64,000 nucleotides of DNA from Adineta steineri. Its lineage: Eukaryota; Rotifera; Eurotatoria; Adinetida; Adinetidae. Where the stretch lies: NCBI GenBank assembly GCA_905250115.1, contig CAJNOI010000091.1, positions 62,001 to 126,000 of the forward strand, in the 5' to 3' direction. The notes under the pieces were generated by a model. The model was given only the letters and a program-made list of their open reading frames with translations. It did no database searches and was not told the origin of the DNA. Both the position numbers and the translations under genes were made by a program. Shown one piece after another: positions 12,605 through 23,825 of the stretch; within the stretch, counting starts at the first letter, position 1, and each line of letters begins with the position of its first letter.

Positions 12605-13369
12605 ACAAAAATTCGAAAATCGTTTTTTTCTCTTTTCTTTTTGTGTTATTGTTGTGTGTGTGTGTATAGTATTTCTGCTAATGCGATTCTTTATTTTCTA
12701 GTTTTTTGCCCTTGAACAGTGACATCCTTCTTGTTGGCAATAAAATCATTACAAAAAAAAATCGAAACTGATTAGTATAATTAGTTTTTTTTTGTTCTTT
12801 ATTTACGAAGAAAAACGAATTATCAATATGATTGTTATCGGATATGATCATCATATTGGCTGGAAGGCAAATATTAAAGAGAGAGAAAAAAATTTAAGGT
12901 TATGATCATTTTTTCCTGCTGTGATAAAGAAAAAAGGAAACGTGTGCGCAGTGATCGATTGCGTCTATTAATTAACTCGAAATCTGATTTAACGAAGAAA
13001 AGAAAAGTCGTTTATGGTTCAATGAAAAATTAAATGGCGGTACGACGAATGATATGTTCTAATATGTATGGGAAAGACATTCGATTTTCTCAACAACCAT
13101 TTATTTATTTATTAAAGAGATAAAATTTTGAAGAGAACAGATTGATACTTATTACAAGTGAATGAATAGAATGAAAACAGAAATAGTCTTAGTTTAATCG
13201 TATTAAGCGCACTTTTTTTCAAGTTCTGAACTATTAAATTACAGAACATTTTAATAGACTTAGCATATATTTTTGAACGATAATTCACATCACCTTGAGT
13301 TTGATGATTTCAACAAAATAATTCGAGATATTTATTTTAAAAGAAAATTATTTATGGACATAAATGTCT
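12605..13369. other. Intergenic interval after goosecoid
   Basis: AT-rich 3' flank with a short (TG)n run near 12653-12666. No gene seen. Confidence 0.5.
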
Positions 13370-14677
13370 TTAAATAAATGAAATTCTTGTTTGTTCTGTT
13401 TGACAATTTCGATGATCATACCATTCATGTATTAAATCAACATCCATTGATATAATATCATCGATTGATATTGAACTTACATGTTCGTTAATCTTTTCAC
13501 CAATTTTAGCTGTTGCGTTACAAGGAATTAGTAACATATTGTTCTTATCAAATTTTTCATATCGTGCAGTACCATTAACATCTTCTTTCCAAAGATGAAT
13601 GATAAAAGTAAACAATGATTTCAACGAATCGTCACTAAACAAAAGATAAAATTACTTAGAAAAAATTCGAATTTTATCTTACATGCAAAGATTTGCGGCA
13701 ATACGGACTTCAAATGTTTCAATATCAGTTAAACTATGATTGGTTGGAATTTGATGGAGACGAGTACGTGGAATTAATTTTAAACTAGTATTAAACATAC
13801 TATAACCATTATAAACAATATTTAACAAAGGTTCATGTGTATCATAGACATTTAAAGATAAAATAGGAAATGTACATTGAAGTATATAATCATATTTACA
13901 TATAGCTAATACTCCATCGATTAAAACACGATATCGACGTGGAAAAGATATTTGTGTACCATAAACAAAGAATGTTTCATTATTAAAAAGAGTAAATTCT
14001 GATTTCGATAATTGATATACAAAAGAATTTTCCAAAGATATTGGATAACGTATATAACCTTGATCAATTCGCCAAATATTAGCTAATGATTGATTAAATT
14101 TGAAGATATTTTCATTAGGAAGAATAAGTTTAATTTCATTTTCTATCGATGTACTATTATATTCAGATGATAATAGAAATAAAATAAATGTCATTTCACC
14201 ATTTGTAGCTACTGCTAAATGTTGTTGTTCTTGTTTATTATTATTATGATTATCTAGATTAATTAATAAAGCCCATCGAGAACGATAATATGCATATTCA
14301 TGATATACATTTCGAATGAGATCATCAAGTGAACAAAGTTCAATACCATGTAAACGAAGTTGATTTACTTGTATTGATGTTTGAGATAATTGTTGAAAAT
14401 GAATACGAAAATTCTGAAAATAATTTTCAACATTAGGACAAATTAATGAAGATGCATGTTCTTGATTTTGAAAAATAAGACTTGATGATGTACAATTAAA
14501 AATAAGTTGATTGTAATTATTTGAATATAATCGAAGATTATTAAATGTATATTTAAAATCATTACAATTACCAGTTAAAGTATATTTCGAATTAAAAGAG
14601 AATAATTCATTGACAGATAATTGTCCATGAACAACAGCAAAAATAAAACATATACGTAAAAGCATTTTGATCTGCAT
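13370..14677 (-). CDS. Secreted protein of unknown function
   Basis: Two exons, 14677-13683 and 13634-13370, separated by a 48-bp intron, give about 420 aa. The start is the Met at 14677 or the one four codons later; the latter begins a signal peptide, MLLRICFIFAVVHG. The mature protein has scattered Cys (for example GNCNDF, NCTSS, LICPN, ELCSLD, AICKYDY, LQCTF) and many Asn-X-Ser/Thr sites, as expected for a secreted or surface glycoprotein. A central stretch (HLAVATNGEMTFILFLL, later RIDQGYIRYP) has a vague nidogen-like flavour, but I do not claim the domain. There is no C-terminal membrane segment. Confidence 0.75.
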
Positions 14678-15225
14678 TTTGTTGTGTATTTCGTTTGACT
14701 GTTAGATATTCGATATGATTTCTATTTTTTACTTTCATGTTATTTTAGTGATATACGATATGTCAATATTCGATGATAGAAAAAAAATAGATGCCACTTC
14801 AATTAAAATTCGTTTCATGGAGTCATTTTGATAGAATCAATATATTTTAGATTATATTTCTTCGACTTTTTTTGTATGAATGATTAATTTTGAAAAATTC
14901 CATGATATGATTCAGAATGTAATATAGATATTATATTTCATCTTTAGAATATTTATGATAGTATTAATTGTGTTAAATTTTTTTTTTCTTTTACATTAGA
15001 TCTAATCGAAACATGAGTGTATACTTAATAAAACGAATATATTTTTACCTTCGCATAGGGTTATACCATGTGCTCGACAATATTCACTGTAGCGTGATAA
15101 AGCATGGTGAATAGATGAGAGTCATGTGTATTTATTGTTTTACGTCGATACGAATGAAAGGTTAGTACAAAAATTAGTTATAAAATGTATTTTATTAATT
15201 TTAATTTTAGGTAATTCATATTGCT
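14678..15225. other. Divergent intergenic region
   Basis: AT-rich space between two divergent genes, presumably carrying both promoters. The last 15 bp follow a TTTTAATTTTAG acceptor ending at 15210, so the plus-strand gene probably has a spliced 5' leader. Confidence 0.45.
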
Positions 15226-16260
15226 ATGAATAATATGTCGTCTTATTCAACACGCAAAGAATGTGCAAAAGGGACTGATTGTAAACAAGCTGGTATCGCT
15301 CATTGTGAAGGATGTACACAAGCATTTTGTATTAAACATTTTAATGATCATCGTCGTTTACTAGATGATGATTTGAACGTTATCTTGAGCGAATATAATG
15401 ATTTCAGGAATACACTCGCTCTAGAATCTAGTAACCCTTTTGTAACAATACGTCTTCAGGAAATTGATGTATGGGAAAATGTATCAATTGAGAAAATTCA
15501 ACAAAAAGCAGCAGAATTACGACAAGAAATAGTTCATGTCAAAGTGACTCAGATTGAAACTTTATCAAGTAAATTTCAAACTTTAGCACATCAAATACAA
15601 GAAAGCAAAGAGCAAGATGATTTCATTGAAACAGATCTGCATCGTTGGGCAAGAAGACTTGATGATTTAAGATCGAATCTTATTTCACCAACAACGATTG
15701 CTCTCAATCAACATCATCATAATCCATTGATACCAAATATATCGGTTAGTTTTTTATGGACAGGAAATGAATTATTTGATCGTGTTCTCAGCAATGATGT
15801 ACAAATAGAACAAGATGGAGAAGTTGTCGAAGGTGTAAGTTTTTTTATGATGTACAATGAAATACGTGGAAAAAATAATTATGCATTTGGTTGTCATAAA
15901 GTTCGTGTACAGATTGAACATTCATCAAAACAATGGACATTTTTAGGAATCAATTCAGCATTAACTCCCTTACAAAAATCATCACATGAAACTAAATCTG
16001 CTTATGGTTGGTGTAGCAGTGATTATATCTATTCAAATGGTTTATCTCAAGCGAATAAAACAAAATCACCTATTGAAATGAATACAGATGATATAATTAC
16101 TTTAATTTTTGATTGTGACAATCGTCAAATCTCGATGATTAATGAACGCACTGATGTCAAACATGAATTAATGGTAGATACAAATAATTGTCCATTTCCA
16201 TGGCAGTTTCATGTTGTGCTTCGTAATCGTTGTACTCGCATTCGTATATTAGCAACATAG
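15226..16260 (+). CDS. B-box zinc finger / SPRY-like protein
   Basis: Single coding exon, 344 aa. The N-terminus has a B-box-like zinc-binding module: C-x4-C near CAKGTDC, then CEGCTQAFCIKHFNDH. A helical, coiled-coil-like middle follows (about residues 80-165). The last ~170 residues look like a divergent SPRY/B30.2 domain (FGCHKVRVQIEH, WTFLGIN, YGWCSSDYIYSNG, DDIITLIFDCDN, PWQFHVVL). There is no RING finger ahead of the B-box, so this is a TRIM-like protein without an E3 domain. Such proteins are abundant in rotifers. Partner unknown. Confidence 0.8.
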   Translation: MNNMSSYSTRKECAKGTDCKQAGIAHCEGCTQAFCIKHFNDHRRLLDDDLNVILSEYNDFRNTLALESSNPFVTIRLQEIDVWENVSIEKIQQKAAELRQEIVHVKVTQIETLSSKFQTLAHQIQESKEQDDFIETDLHRWARRLDDLRSNLISPTTIALNQHHHNPLIPNISVSFLWTGNELFDRVLSNDVQIEQDGEVVEGVSFFMMYNEIRGKNNYAFGCHKVRVQIEHSSKQWTFLGINSALTPLQKSSHETKSAYGWCSSDYIYSNGLSQANKTKSPIEMNTDDIITLIFDCDNRQISMINERTDVKHELMVDTNNCPFPWQFHVVLRNRCTRIRILAT

Positions 16261-16789
16261 ACAATATCTTTTGACATATTATCGTTGTAAAATAAATATT
16301 CAATAATTTATCATTACAATAGTTTTTAGTCTAATATAACTGCATGCATAATTTTTATTTCTTACATACTTTCTTATTATAATCATAAAATATATTACTA
16401 TGTATTTTGATGAAGTTATTGTTGTATGGAATACGCTATGAGTCGAATTCGCTCGAAGTATGCAGATTTGTATTGGAATTAAATCAGTGACACAAAAAAA
16501 GAAACCTTACTCATTTTCTCTATCAAAATATTACTCAACAAGTAACTGTAAATATTGCCGAAAAAATCACATCGAAGAAATAAAAAATAACAGTGATGAT
16601 TATCTTAAGTTACATTTTAAATAAAATATCACCATAAAAGATATTAAAAAGATGTTTATAAAGAAAAAGCGAACACGTGTAGATATGTTGTTTTTTGTTT
16701 GGAGAGATAAAAGGCAAAGTTCTGATAGTATATATAATGATAAATGTAAATGTCGTATAAGGCTGAAACCTATCGAATCAACATAACAT
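16261..16789. other. Intergenic AT-rich DNA
   Basis: No gene seen between the B-box gene and the rDNA relic. Confidence 0.4.
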
Positions 16790-18203
16790 CGAGTAGAAAT
16801 TCAGCGGATCGCAATGTGGCGAGGCAACAATGCGGTAGCTTCATTTATATGTTCACTCGATCAACAGTTTGAACCAGTGTTTTATCTAGGTTTTATGTTC
16901 CGAGGGGGCCACTGTAGTGTTCGGGGGGGCAAGCATAATTTTCAAAAGGAACGCTATATAAAAAGTTTTACGATATATCAAAAAACAAACTTTTATTTAT
17001 TTAATTCACAGTAGACCCCTCCGCATATTAGGAGCCTTCGGAAACTTCTAATTTGTCTACCGTTTATAATTTCTGGATGTGGCTTCAATTGTGTTTCAAA
17101 AAATTTTCATAGACCATGATAAGGTAATCGATTCGAAAGATTTCTAGAAATTTTCAAGATTTTCACGAGTTTTTCAGAAGATTTTTGGCAGTTTTTCCAG
17201 ATTTATGCACACTTAGATAGGAGTTCGTCGAAATTTCATCTTAAAATCGAGAAATTTTAGCAGAAAATTCGACAAAATCTCAAAAATTGTTAATTTGTAT
17301 TGGAAAAATTAGAAGGGCTTTTAATACGTCAAACATGTTGCTCGTCTCAGAGGGAACTTCTATTATAGGGAGGGGTTTACAAGTAAACCTCTGTTTTGCT
17401 ATCAATATATTTTGAAAATACGAAAACAAAAAATAAAAGACTTTGAGAAAAAATCTGTACTGAACCGAAGTTCTTCGCACTTTTTTTCATTGTTAGTTGA
17501 TTTCTTCATTTTCTTCCATTTTAAAATAGGAAGTCAAAGATTCTTGTCCTGATGACATTAATTGAACAATGTATATTTAGAAGTGAAGTCGAATAATGTG
17601 CCTGATATGAAATATACGACGTAAAAGAACAATTAGCCTAACATGAGCGAATTTTTTTCATCTTTTTGTTCTTTTGCATGAATATCATGATGAATAATAG
17701 ATGATAGACTATTTAGTACATCGTCAAACAGTTATATAATATTCATATTCGGCTGTTCTCTTCTTTTCTCATTGAGAAAACATAAACTATAGATCACTGA
17801 TTGATGAAAGAGTAGAGTGAAAGTATTATGCTACAAAAAAATAAAGAAAATGTTACTTTTTTTTAATATAATAATTTCATATTTTCGGGGGGGCGAACCG
17901 AAATCCCGGGGGGGGCGGCGCCCACACGGCCCCCACGCTGGATAAAACACTGGTTTGAACATATATAAAAGTGCTGACGACAACCAATGTGCAAAAAAAT
18001 CATTGAGTCTATATCGGATTCCAAGTTAGAAGCGTTCAGTTGTAAGCCGTCGGATGGTAGCTTCGCATCATTGTCCTTTCGAACAAATACGTAAACCAAA
18101 TGTCCGAACGTACGGTTCCTCTCGTACTAAGTACGATTCCTATATCAATATCAAAACCCAATGTACGATAAAACTAACTTGTCTCATGACGGCCTAAATC
18201 CAT
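16790..18203 (-). rRNA. Decayed 28S rRNA 3'-end fragment, split by a MITE
   Basis: Read on the minus strand, 18203 to about 17960 follows the 3' domain of eukaryotic 28S rRNA. It contains a diverged TGAGACAAGTTAGTTTTA block, the sarcin-ricin loop core AGTACGAGAGGAACC (revcomp of 18114-18128), then ACATTTGG, GCGAAGCTACCATC and an AACTGAACGC-TCTAA segment. The extreme 3' part (GATCCGCTGAATTT, revcomp near 16797-16810) lies on the far side of the 16875-17952 insertion, in the expected order. Many normally invariant bases differ, so this is a pseudogene fragment rather than an active rDNA unit. It stops abruptly at 18203/18204 next to a GTGTGGG-type hairpin. Confidence 0.85.
16875..17952. mobile_element. 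hAT-type MITE (1.08 kb) inserted in 28S fragment
   Basis: Ends are CAGTGTTTTATCTAGG (16875) and CTGGATAAAACACTG (17938-17952), near-perfect inverted repeats. The flanks carry a perfect 8-bp direct repeat, GTTTGAAC, at 16867-16874 and 17953-17960. Both subterminal zones have long G-runs. The interior is AT-rich and shows no transposase. TIR type and 8-bp duplication indicate hAT-mediated insertion. The same TIR (CAGTGTTTTATC) occurs at 62918, so the two belong to one family. Confidence 0.9.
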
Positions 18204-18258
18204 CTTGAGGGTGTGGGTGAATTTGAATATAGATAACACTAACCCCCACACCCTCAAG
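18204..18258. repeat. Palindromic hairpin with GGGTGTGGG arms
   Basis: A perfect 14-bp inverted repeat, CTTGAGGGTGTGGG at 18204-18217 and its complement at 18245-18258, around a 27-nt loop. The arm contains TGTGGG, the unit I recall as the telomeric repeat of Adineta vaga. It abuts the 28S fragment. Confidence 0.6.
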
Positions 18259-18679
18259 AAGCACTATTTACAGACACCCGAAAGATATCATTATTGAGGT
18301 AAATAATAATGCCCATGATATATGACACTATTTTGAGAAATAGTCAACACTTCGTGTAGTTAACTTAATTGATAACTGATAGTTGATAGAAGAAAGAGAA
18401 GATAAAATGTGTGTTCAAGTTCAAATATTTATTTTCGAAATGAAAGTAAAATTGACAATAGCAAAAAAGAAATAGAAAAGAGAAAAACGCATACAAACAG
18501 AAAACTAGTCGAAATATGATCTACTGGGCTAAAAGTTAACAATGATGAATAAATGACATTAATAATATGCACAGAACAATATTCATAGATAAGTTGAGAA
18601 GAGACAACAACACATCGTAACAACATTTATGCAGGAAAAAATAGTATACTTTGTTGTTTAGTTGAAACAACAGAATCGA
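18259..18679. other. 3' flank of GPCR gene
   Basis: AT-rich, no coding signal. Likely contains the 3' UTR of the minus-strand GPCR. Confidence 0.4.
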
Positions 18680-20114
18680 TTAAATTGGTTGTATTTGATT
18701 GTTTCTAGTCACGGTAATAATTACTTGCATTATTTGCCGATGACAATTAAATAAACGGATGAGTTCACGACGAAATAACTGGCTTGATAATGTGAACACA
18801 TAAAAACTCATACATGCACCACCATTGGTTAGAAAGGCGGTTACAGACGCAAGAAGGTTGAGCCTGGCTATTTGAAGAGCATCCAACACTTCATTACTTA
18901 TTGCTGAAGAGTAAAAAAAATAGAAGGAAAGGGGCGTTCCTGTCAAAATGAAAAACATAGATTGAACAATCATCATTTGCATCAATTGTCGATCTGTTGC
19001 TTTTTGACGATGTTGCAATTGGTTTTGAGTTCCAGTAGGAGTATTGTTGGGTGCCATCCGTTTCACTGATTGACGAACATTCCGAATGGCGAGTAATCCA
19101 AAAATAAGCATACAGACAGGTGGACCCATACTGAATATGAATAAATTAAAAATGCCATAAAATGTTGCGTATGTTCCTGAAGCCGTGACACATGATGATG
19201 CTGTGTTCACTCGATTAAAGAAGGGAATATGTACGTATGCGAGACCAACAATCAGAACCGTCAGTGGAGTAGCACGTGTAACAACCCGAATACTACTCCA
19301 CGCACGAATGGTAGCAGACGATGAACTGCACAAAACCCTATGCAAAATAAATTGGTTTTATAATAAATTCAGTCAAAGTCAATTATTAAAGTGACTATTT
19401 AATACTGTTGACTAAGTTCTACAGAGACTATTCTTTTAAAAATACTAACTACATTTTGAATGAAAATAAATGAAGAACTTCTGGTTTCGCATCCTACCAA
19501 ATTTTTAGAGAACTGAATAAGTCATCAATCAAACTGAACTCGATCTATTTTTGAAAAAATAGGATGTGAGTGTGGGTCACTATACATAATCATATCCTCA
19601 CTCTTAGTTGAAGTAGAAACATGAAAGGTAGAACTATCGCTGTGTTTAGAATATCGAGTTATCTTAGTTAATCGATTGTAATACTAACCGATCGGCACAA
19701 GCAAGTACGATAAACCATGATGGTAGAGTTCTAGAATAATACAGAGAAAATATTCATTTTTATATTTTACAAACAACTTTATTACTTTATCCAATTCACA
19801 AACCACGACAGAATTCTGCACATTGCATCGGAGCTCGCAAAAGCATCAATTTTATATACATATTGAAGAAGACGCAGAGGTACAAGTGTATAGACAACAA
19901 TCATACCAGCAATTGCTGACGCCAAAAAATACTTTGCACATGGATTTGAATAAAGTGAACGACGTGTAAACACATAAATGCTTAATATATGACCGACAGT
20001 ACCAAAAGAAAACATTGTAAAACACCAAACTTGAATAAACAAATTTTGACTGTATTTGAGAGCATTAATAGCATCTAAATTAGTACTAGTATTGTTTGTA
20101 CCTGATGACGACAT
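18680..20114 (-). CDS. Class A (rhodopsin-family) GPCR
   Basis: Three exons, 20114-19786, 19730-19689 and 19337-18680, join in frame to 342 aa. A short N-terminus with NNTS glycosylation sites is followed by seven hydrophobic helices. The TM3 end reads LACADR (DR of the DRY motif) and the second exon encodes only 14 residues of TM3. TM6 contains FFILTGTPLSFYFFY. TM7 has ACMSFYVFTLSSQLFRREL, a divergent NPxxY end as in FMRFamide-type and orphan rotifer receptors. Ligand unknown; probably a peptide receptor at the plasma membrane. The third exon splits R|V of the ADR-V junction. Confidence 0.85.
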
Positions 20115-23100
20115 TTTGGTATTGAATAATGATATACTAGAAAATTTGAAATAAAATAATTAAGGAAGAGAAAGAAGTAAACGATGGTGAAGATGATGTT
20201 CATAACATAACGAAGAAAATCAGCTGAGAAACCATAATATAAAAAGAAACAGGTTTTTTTCGAGCAAAGATTTAAATTAGCGATAAGTTACTTTACTAGT
20301 AAAATAAACTGAAAGTAACTCTAAATTGTCACTCTTATCTGCAACTTTCAAAGTCTTTGATTAGACTTTATAAAAAAAAATTGTTGCTCTCAAAAAAAAC
20401 CTTTTCTTTAGTGAAAATATTAAATTTATAGATTTTCCGTTACTGGATGGCCTAACAACTTTAACTTTACTTTTTATAAACTTAATGTACTATGTCTAAT
20501 TCTACCATGATTTGTGGATGTCATACGTCTTTTAAAAATTATCAGTTAAAACAAACAACTCTGAGAACATATTTAATTTTATGTCACACTGTCAAATGTA
20601 AAAGTTCCTGCTAGATATTAATTATAATTTGAATGAAGAAAAATATGTTATGCTTGAAGCGGAAGTTGAAAGTACGTCGTTCATCGACATTAATTGAAAG
20701 TTTCATCAAGTTACTATAAGCCGCAAGATATGATATATAAATACAAATCCTTCTGGGATATACCTGAATCTACTTTTATATTATTTTCTGCGAAAGAAAA
20801 ATAATTAAGTTTATCAACTGCGTTTAGACTTCCAAGAGATGAAAGTAACAACTCATTAATAATCTGAACACTAAAACACTCATCAACAGATTCTCAAGAG
20901 AAAATGAATATTTTGTTTAAATATAACATACGCAAAATTCTGGCATAGATATTTATCTCTATTCCAGCAATGTACTGAATGTAACATAATCATTTATGGC
21001 AGAACAAGTATTTTTTATTAGGCATTCATCAAAGATTTACTAATCTATTTTTTCCTTCAAGTCATTTTTTTTCTCATTTTCTCTCTGAAACAAAAAGAAT
21101 TCATGTTAAGTAAACAATTTTATTGATAATCATATAACACCCTAGTGAAAGTACTCGTATGAGCTTTACTTTAGAAATGTACTCACAGACAGACGTATGA
21201 GTTGTCAATGTGATATGTACTAGCGTTTTTTCGTAGAATATCTAGAAAAATACTTATGCACTAATATACACAAAAAAAATTGGAACTATATAATAAAAAA
21301 CAAGAAAAAATTAGTTGAATGAATTATGTATTATATACTCTATTCTTTTCCAGCGACTCATATTATACAACTAAGACAAATGGGAACCTTAGGATAGAAA
21401 AGAAAAATGATCTTTCATTTTCATTTGGTAAATTCTTCAATTAGACAATATTCTTAAACATAACAATGTAAATTCATATTGATTTTATTTCCTAAATCTA
21501 ATTCAAAACTCTTCCGTTGAAATACAATTTCTCAGATTCATCGCACATATCATAGAATGAAAGACAACACATGAGTTTGTTCTACAGATCAATCGCTATT
21601 TTAAAATAAACAGATGATAAATAAACTATAAAAAAATTCTTTTTTTTGCACCCAATAGTATTGACCATTTATTCTTTTTTTCTACTTCATTCTTTTAACT
21701 AATCTTGATTTGTATTTTATTGTGCGCTCATTCTTTAGAATACAGACAAAGGCGTCTTCATTATTAGAGAAGATTGCTTAGAAATTCTCCATAATTATGT
21801 ATCTAAAGCCTTCTTTCTACATTCAAAACCTTACGTTAATACTTACAAAGGGTGTGGGTGTTATTTCTGCTTTATCTACACCCACACTCTATAAATCACT
21901 AAAAGTCTTTTTTGACTGCTTGCTAAGCTTTTGTGTTAGTAAGTATTGTTCTACGTATCTATTAGTTTCGCAAATGATTAGACTAACAATCTTGCCGATG
22001 ATGAAGTGCCGATAGCAATCAGCAGGATTGATTGTACTATCTTTATTTCATGATCTTCCAGAAATTCACCATCAAATTATGATTTTTTTCTCACTCCACT
22101 AAGTGAGTCGATACTATCTTCTGCGTTAGCTTCTAATGACATGTAAAACATTCAAGAATTCGAAACATTTTGACCGATTTTATATAACTGAATAATATCA
22201 GTAGAAAAGACACGAGATTCGATCCATTTATTAGAAATGCGACCCTCGTCAGAACGAGTATTCTAATCAATTCTTGTACAAAAACTGAGTCGTCTCAAAC
22301 GTGTTAAAATTAAAAACAAACAAACAAAGAGAACAATTCGTATAAATTTTACGTCAATGTCAACGTCTACCGATATTGAATTTTGTTTATAAACCTTGTT
22401 GAAAACTAGAATACTGAACAATTCGATCTTTTCAATAAACATAAATAATCAATTTGAACAAATATTTTTCTTTTTTCCACTTTAATGCTACAATACTCCA
22501 CTTGTTTACTTATAAACTCTTCAAGTCAATATTTAAAACGAAGAACCTAATGAAACAAACTAAACTTATAATGCAGTACATGAGCGCTAATGTCCTCATA
22601 AAATTCTAAATGAACCAATGTGGATAACCAACTTGTGATTAGAATAATCTTTATAATTCAATATTACTGCATTTGTTAAAACAGACTTTATACCTCTACG
22701 CATTATTTCAATGCACCTATTTATTGAAAGCTATTGTCTTCAATAGCCATCCCACTCTGGATCTAATAAAGTATATAAAACTATTATATTTAATCAAAAT
22801 AGAAATGCCAATTGTAAATTGAATTCAATATCGTGAATTTGTGCATCATTTGTTGACAATTTTACTACCGCATCTATACGCCATTACTCCAATTGAACAA
22901 ATGTAATGTTATGGGAGACCTACTTGATGAATTATACATTCTTTAAGTTTATATAAAAAACGAACAGCATAATGAAATGAATCTGTGATCAGTGCTGAAA
23001 AGACTAATAGAACAGATATCTTATTAATAATAAAGAATCCATTAGAACCGAAATTCTACTATCTACCCATATAGCACAATTCCTTTAGTTATAAATTAAT

Positions 23101-23825
23101 TGTCTTCTTTATGTCTAGATCTTGATGGCTCAACTTAACTAAAGTACATGACAATAAACAAAATAAATATGCTACAACCTATGATATCTTAGACTATAGA
23201 ACACATTACATCTATTCATATCCTCAAGAACGTCAAATAAGTAATATAATAATGATCCACATTTATTCAAACTGAATCAACTATATATCGCTAATAATGC
23301 TAATGTATTCCGAGAATAATTAACTTGATTCAAACATCTTCCACAATAATAACTAAAATGACACCAGATTTTTAACCAGCTGATTTTACTATTGCACACA
23401 TTACTGAATCCTGTCAAATATAGAATAAGTAAGACAACTCACCTCATCTTTCTTTGAGAACAAGAAAAACTAACCAGAAACAACTTAGAACGAAGGATCT
23501 ACTTATTCTACTGAAATCTTATTATTCTACCGATTTTCCTCATAAAACTGCATTTCCTCACCTCCCTCTTGGTTTTATCTCAAGTTTTTTTTTCGTACGC
23601 GCAACCTTGATGGCGATTTCAATTTAAATAAATTAGATAAACGCGTCAGTGAAATGAATTCAGCATTTAATTAATTATTTTAGAAGCACATCTTAAAACA
23701 AAAATCAATATTCTGCATACAATTTGATTACTGAAAAGCAAAAGTACACACTGCTGACTTAAAGTTGTCTATTTGCTACAAGATAAAATAATATGTTCCC
23801 GATTCATTCACGTCAACACACACCT
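20115..23825. other. Noncoding AT-rich interval
   Basis: About 3.7 kb with stop codons in every frame and no exon-like block. It holds one GTGTGGG-type hairpin at 21849-21890. No RNA gene recognised. Confidence 0.5.
21849..21890. repeat. Second GGGTGTGGGTG hairpin
   Basis: AGGGTGTGGGTG (21849-21860) pairs with CACCCACACTCT (21879-21890), 11 of 12 positions, around an 18-nt loop. It resembles the hairpin at 18204. Confidence 0.5.

Noticed and set aside
16814..18099. Short ORFs in the MITE and rDNA region (16814-17014, 17280-17480, 17863-18099)
   Set aside because: They overlap noncoding TIRs, G-runs or the 28S relic and show no protein signature; no hAT transposase motifs.
19563..19605. GTGTGGG followed by CCTCACTC in a GPCR intron, as another telomere-like hairpin
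   Set aside because: The arms do not pair well enough to group it with the 18204 and 21849 hairpins.
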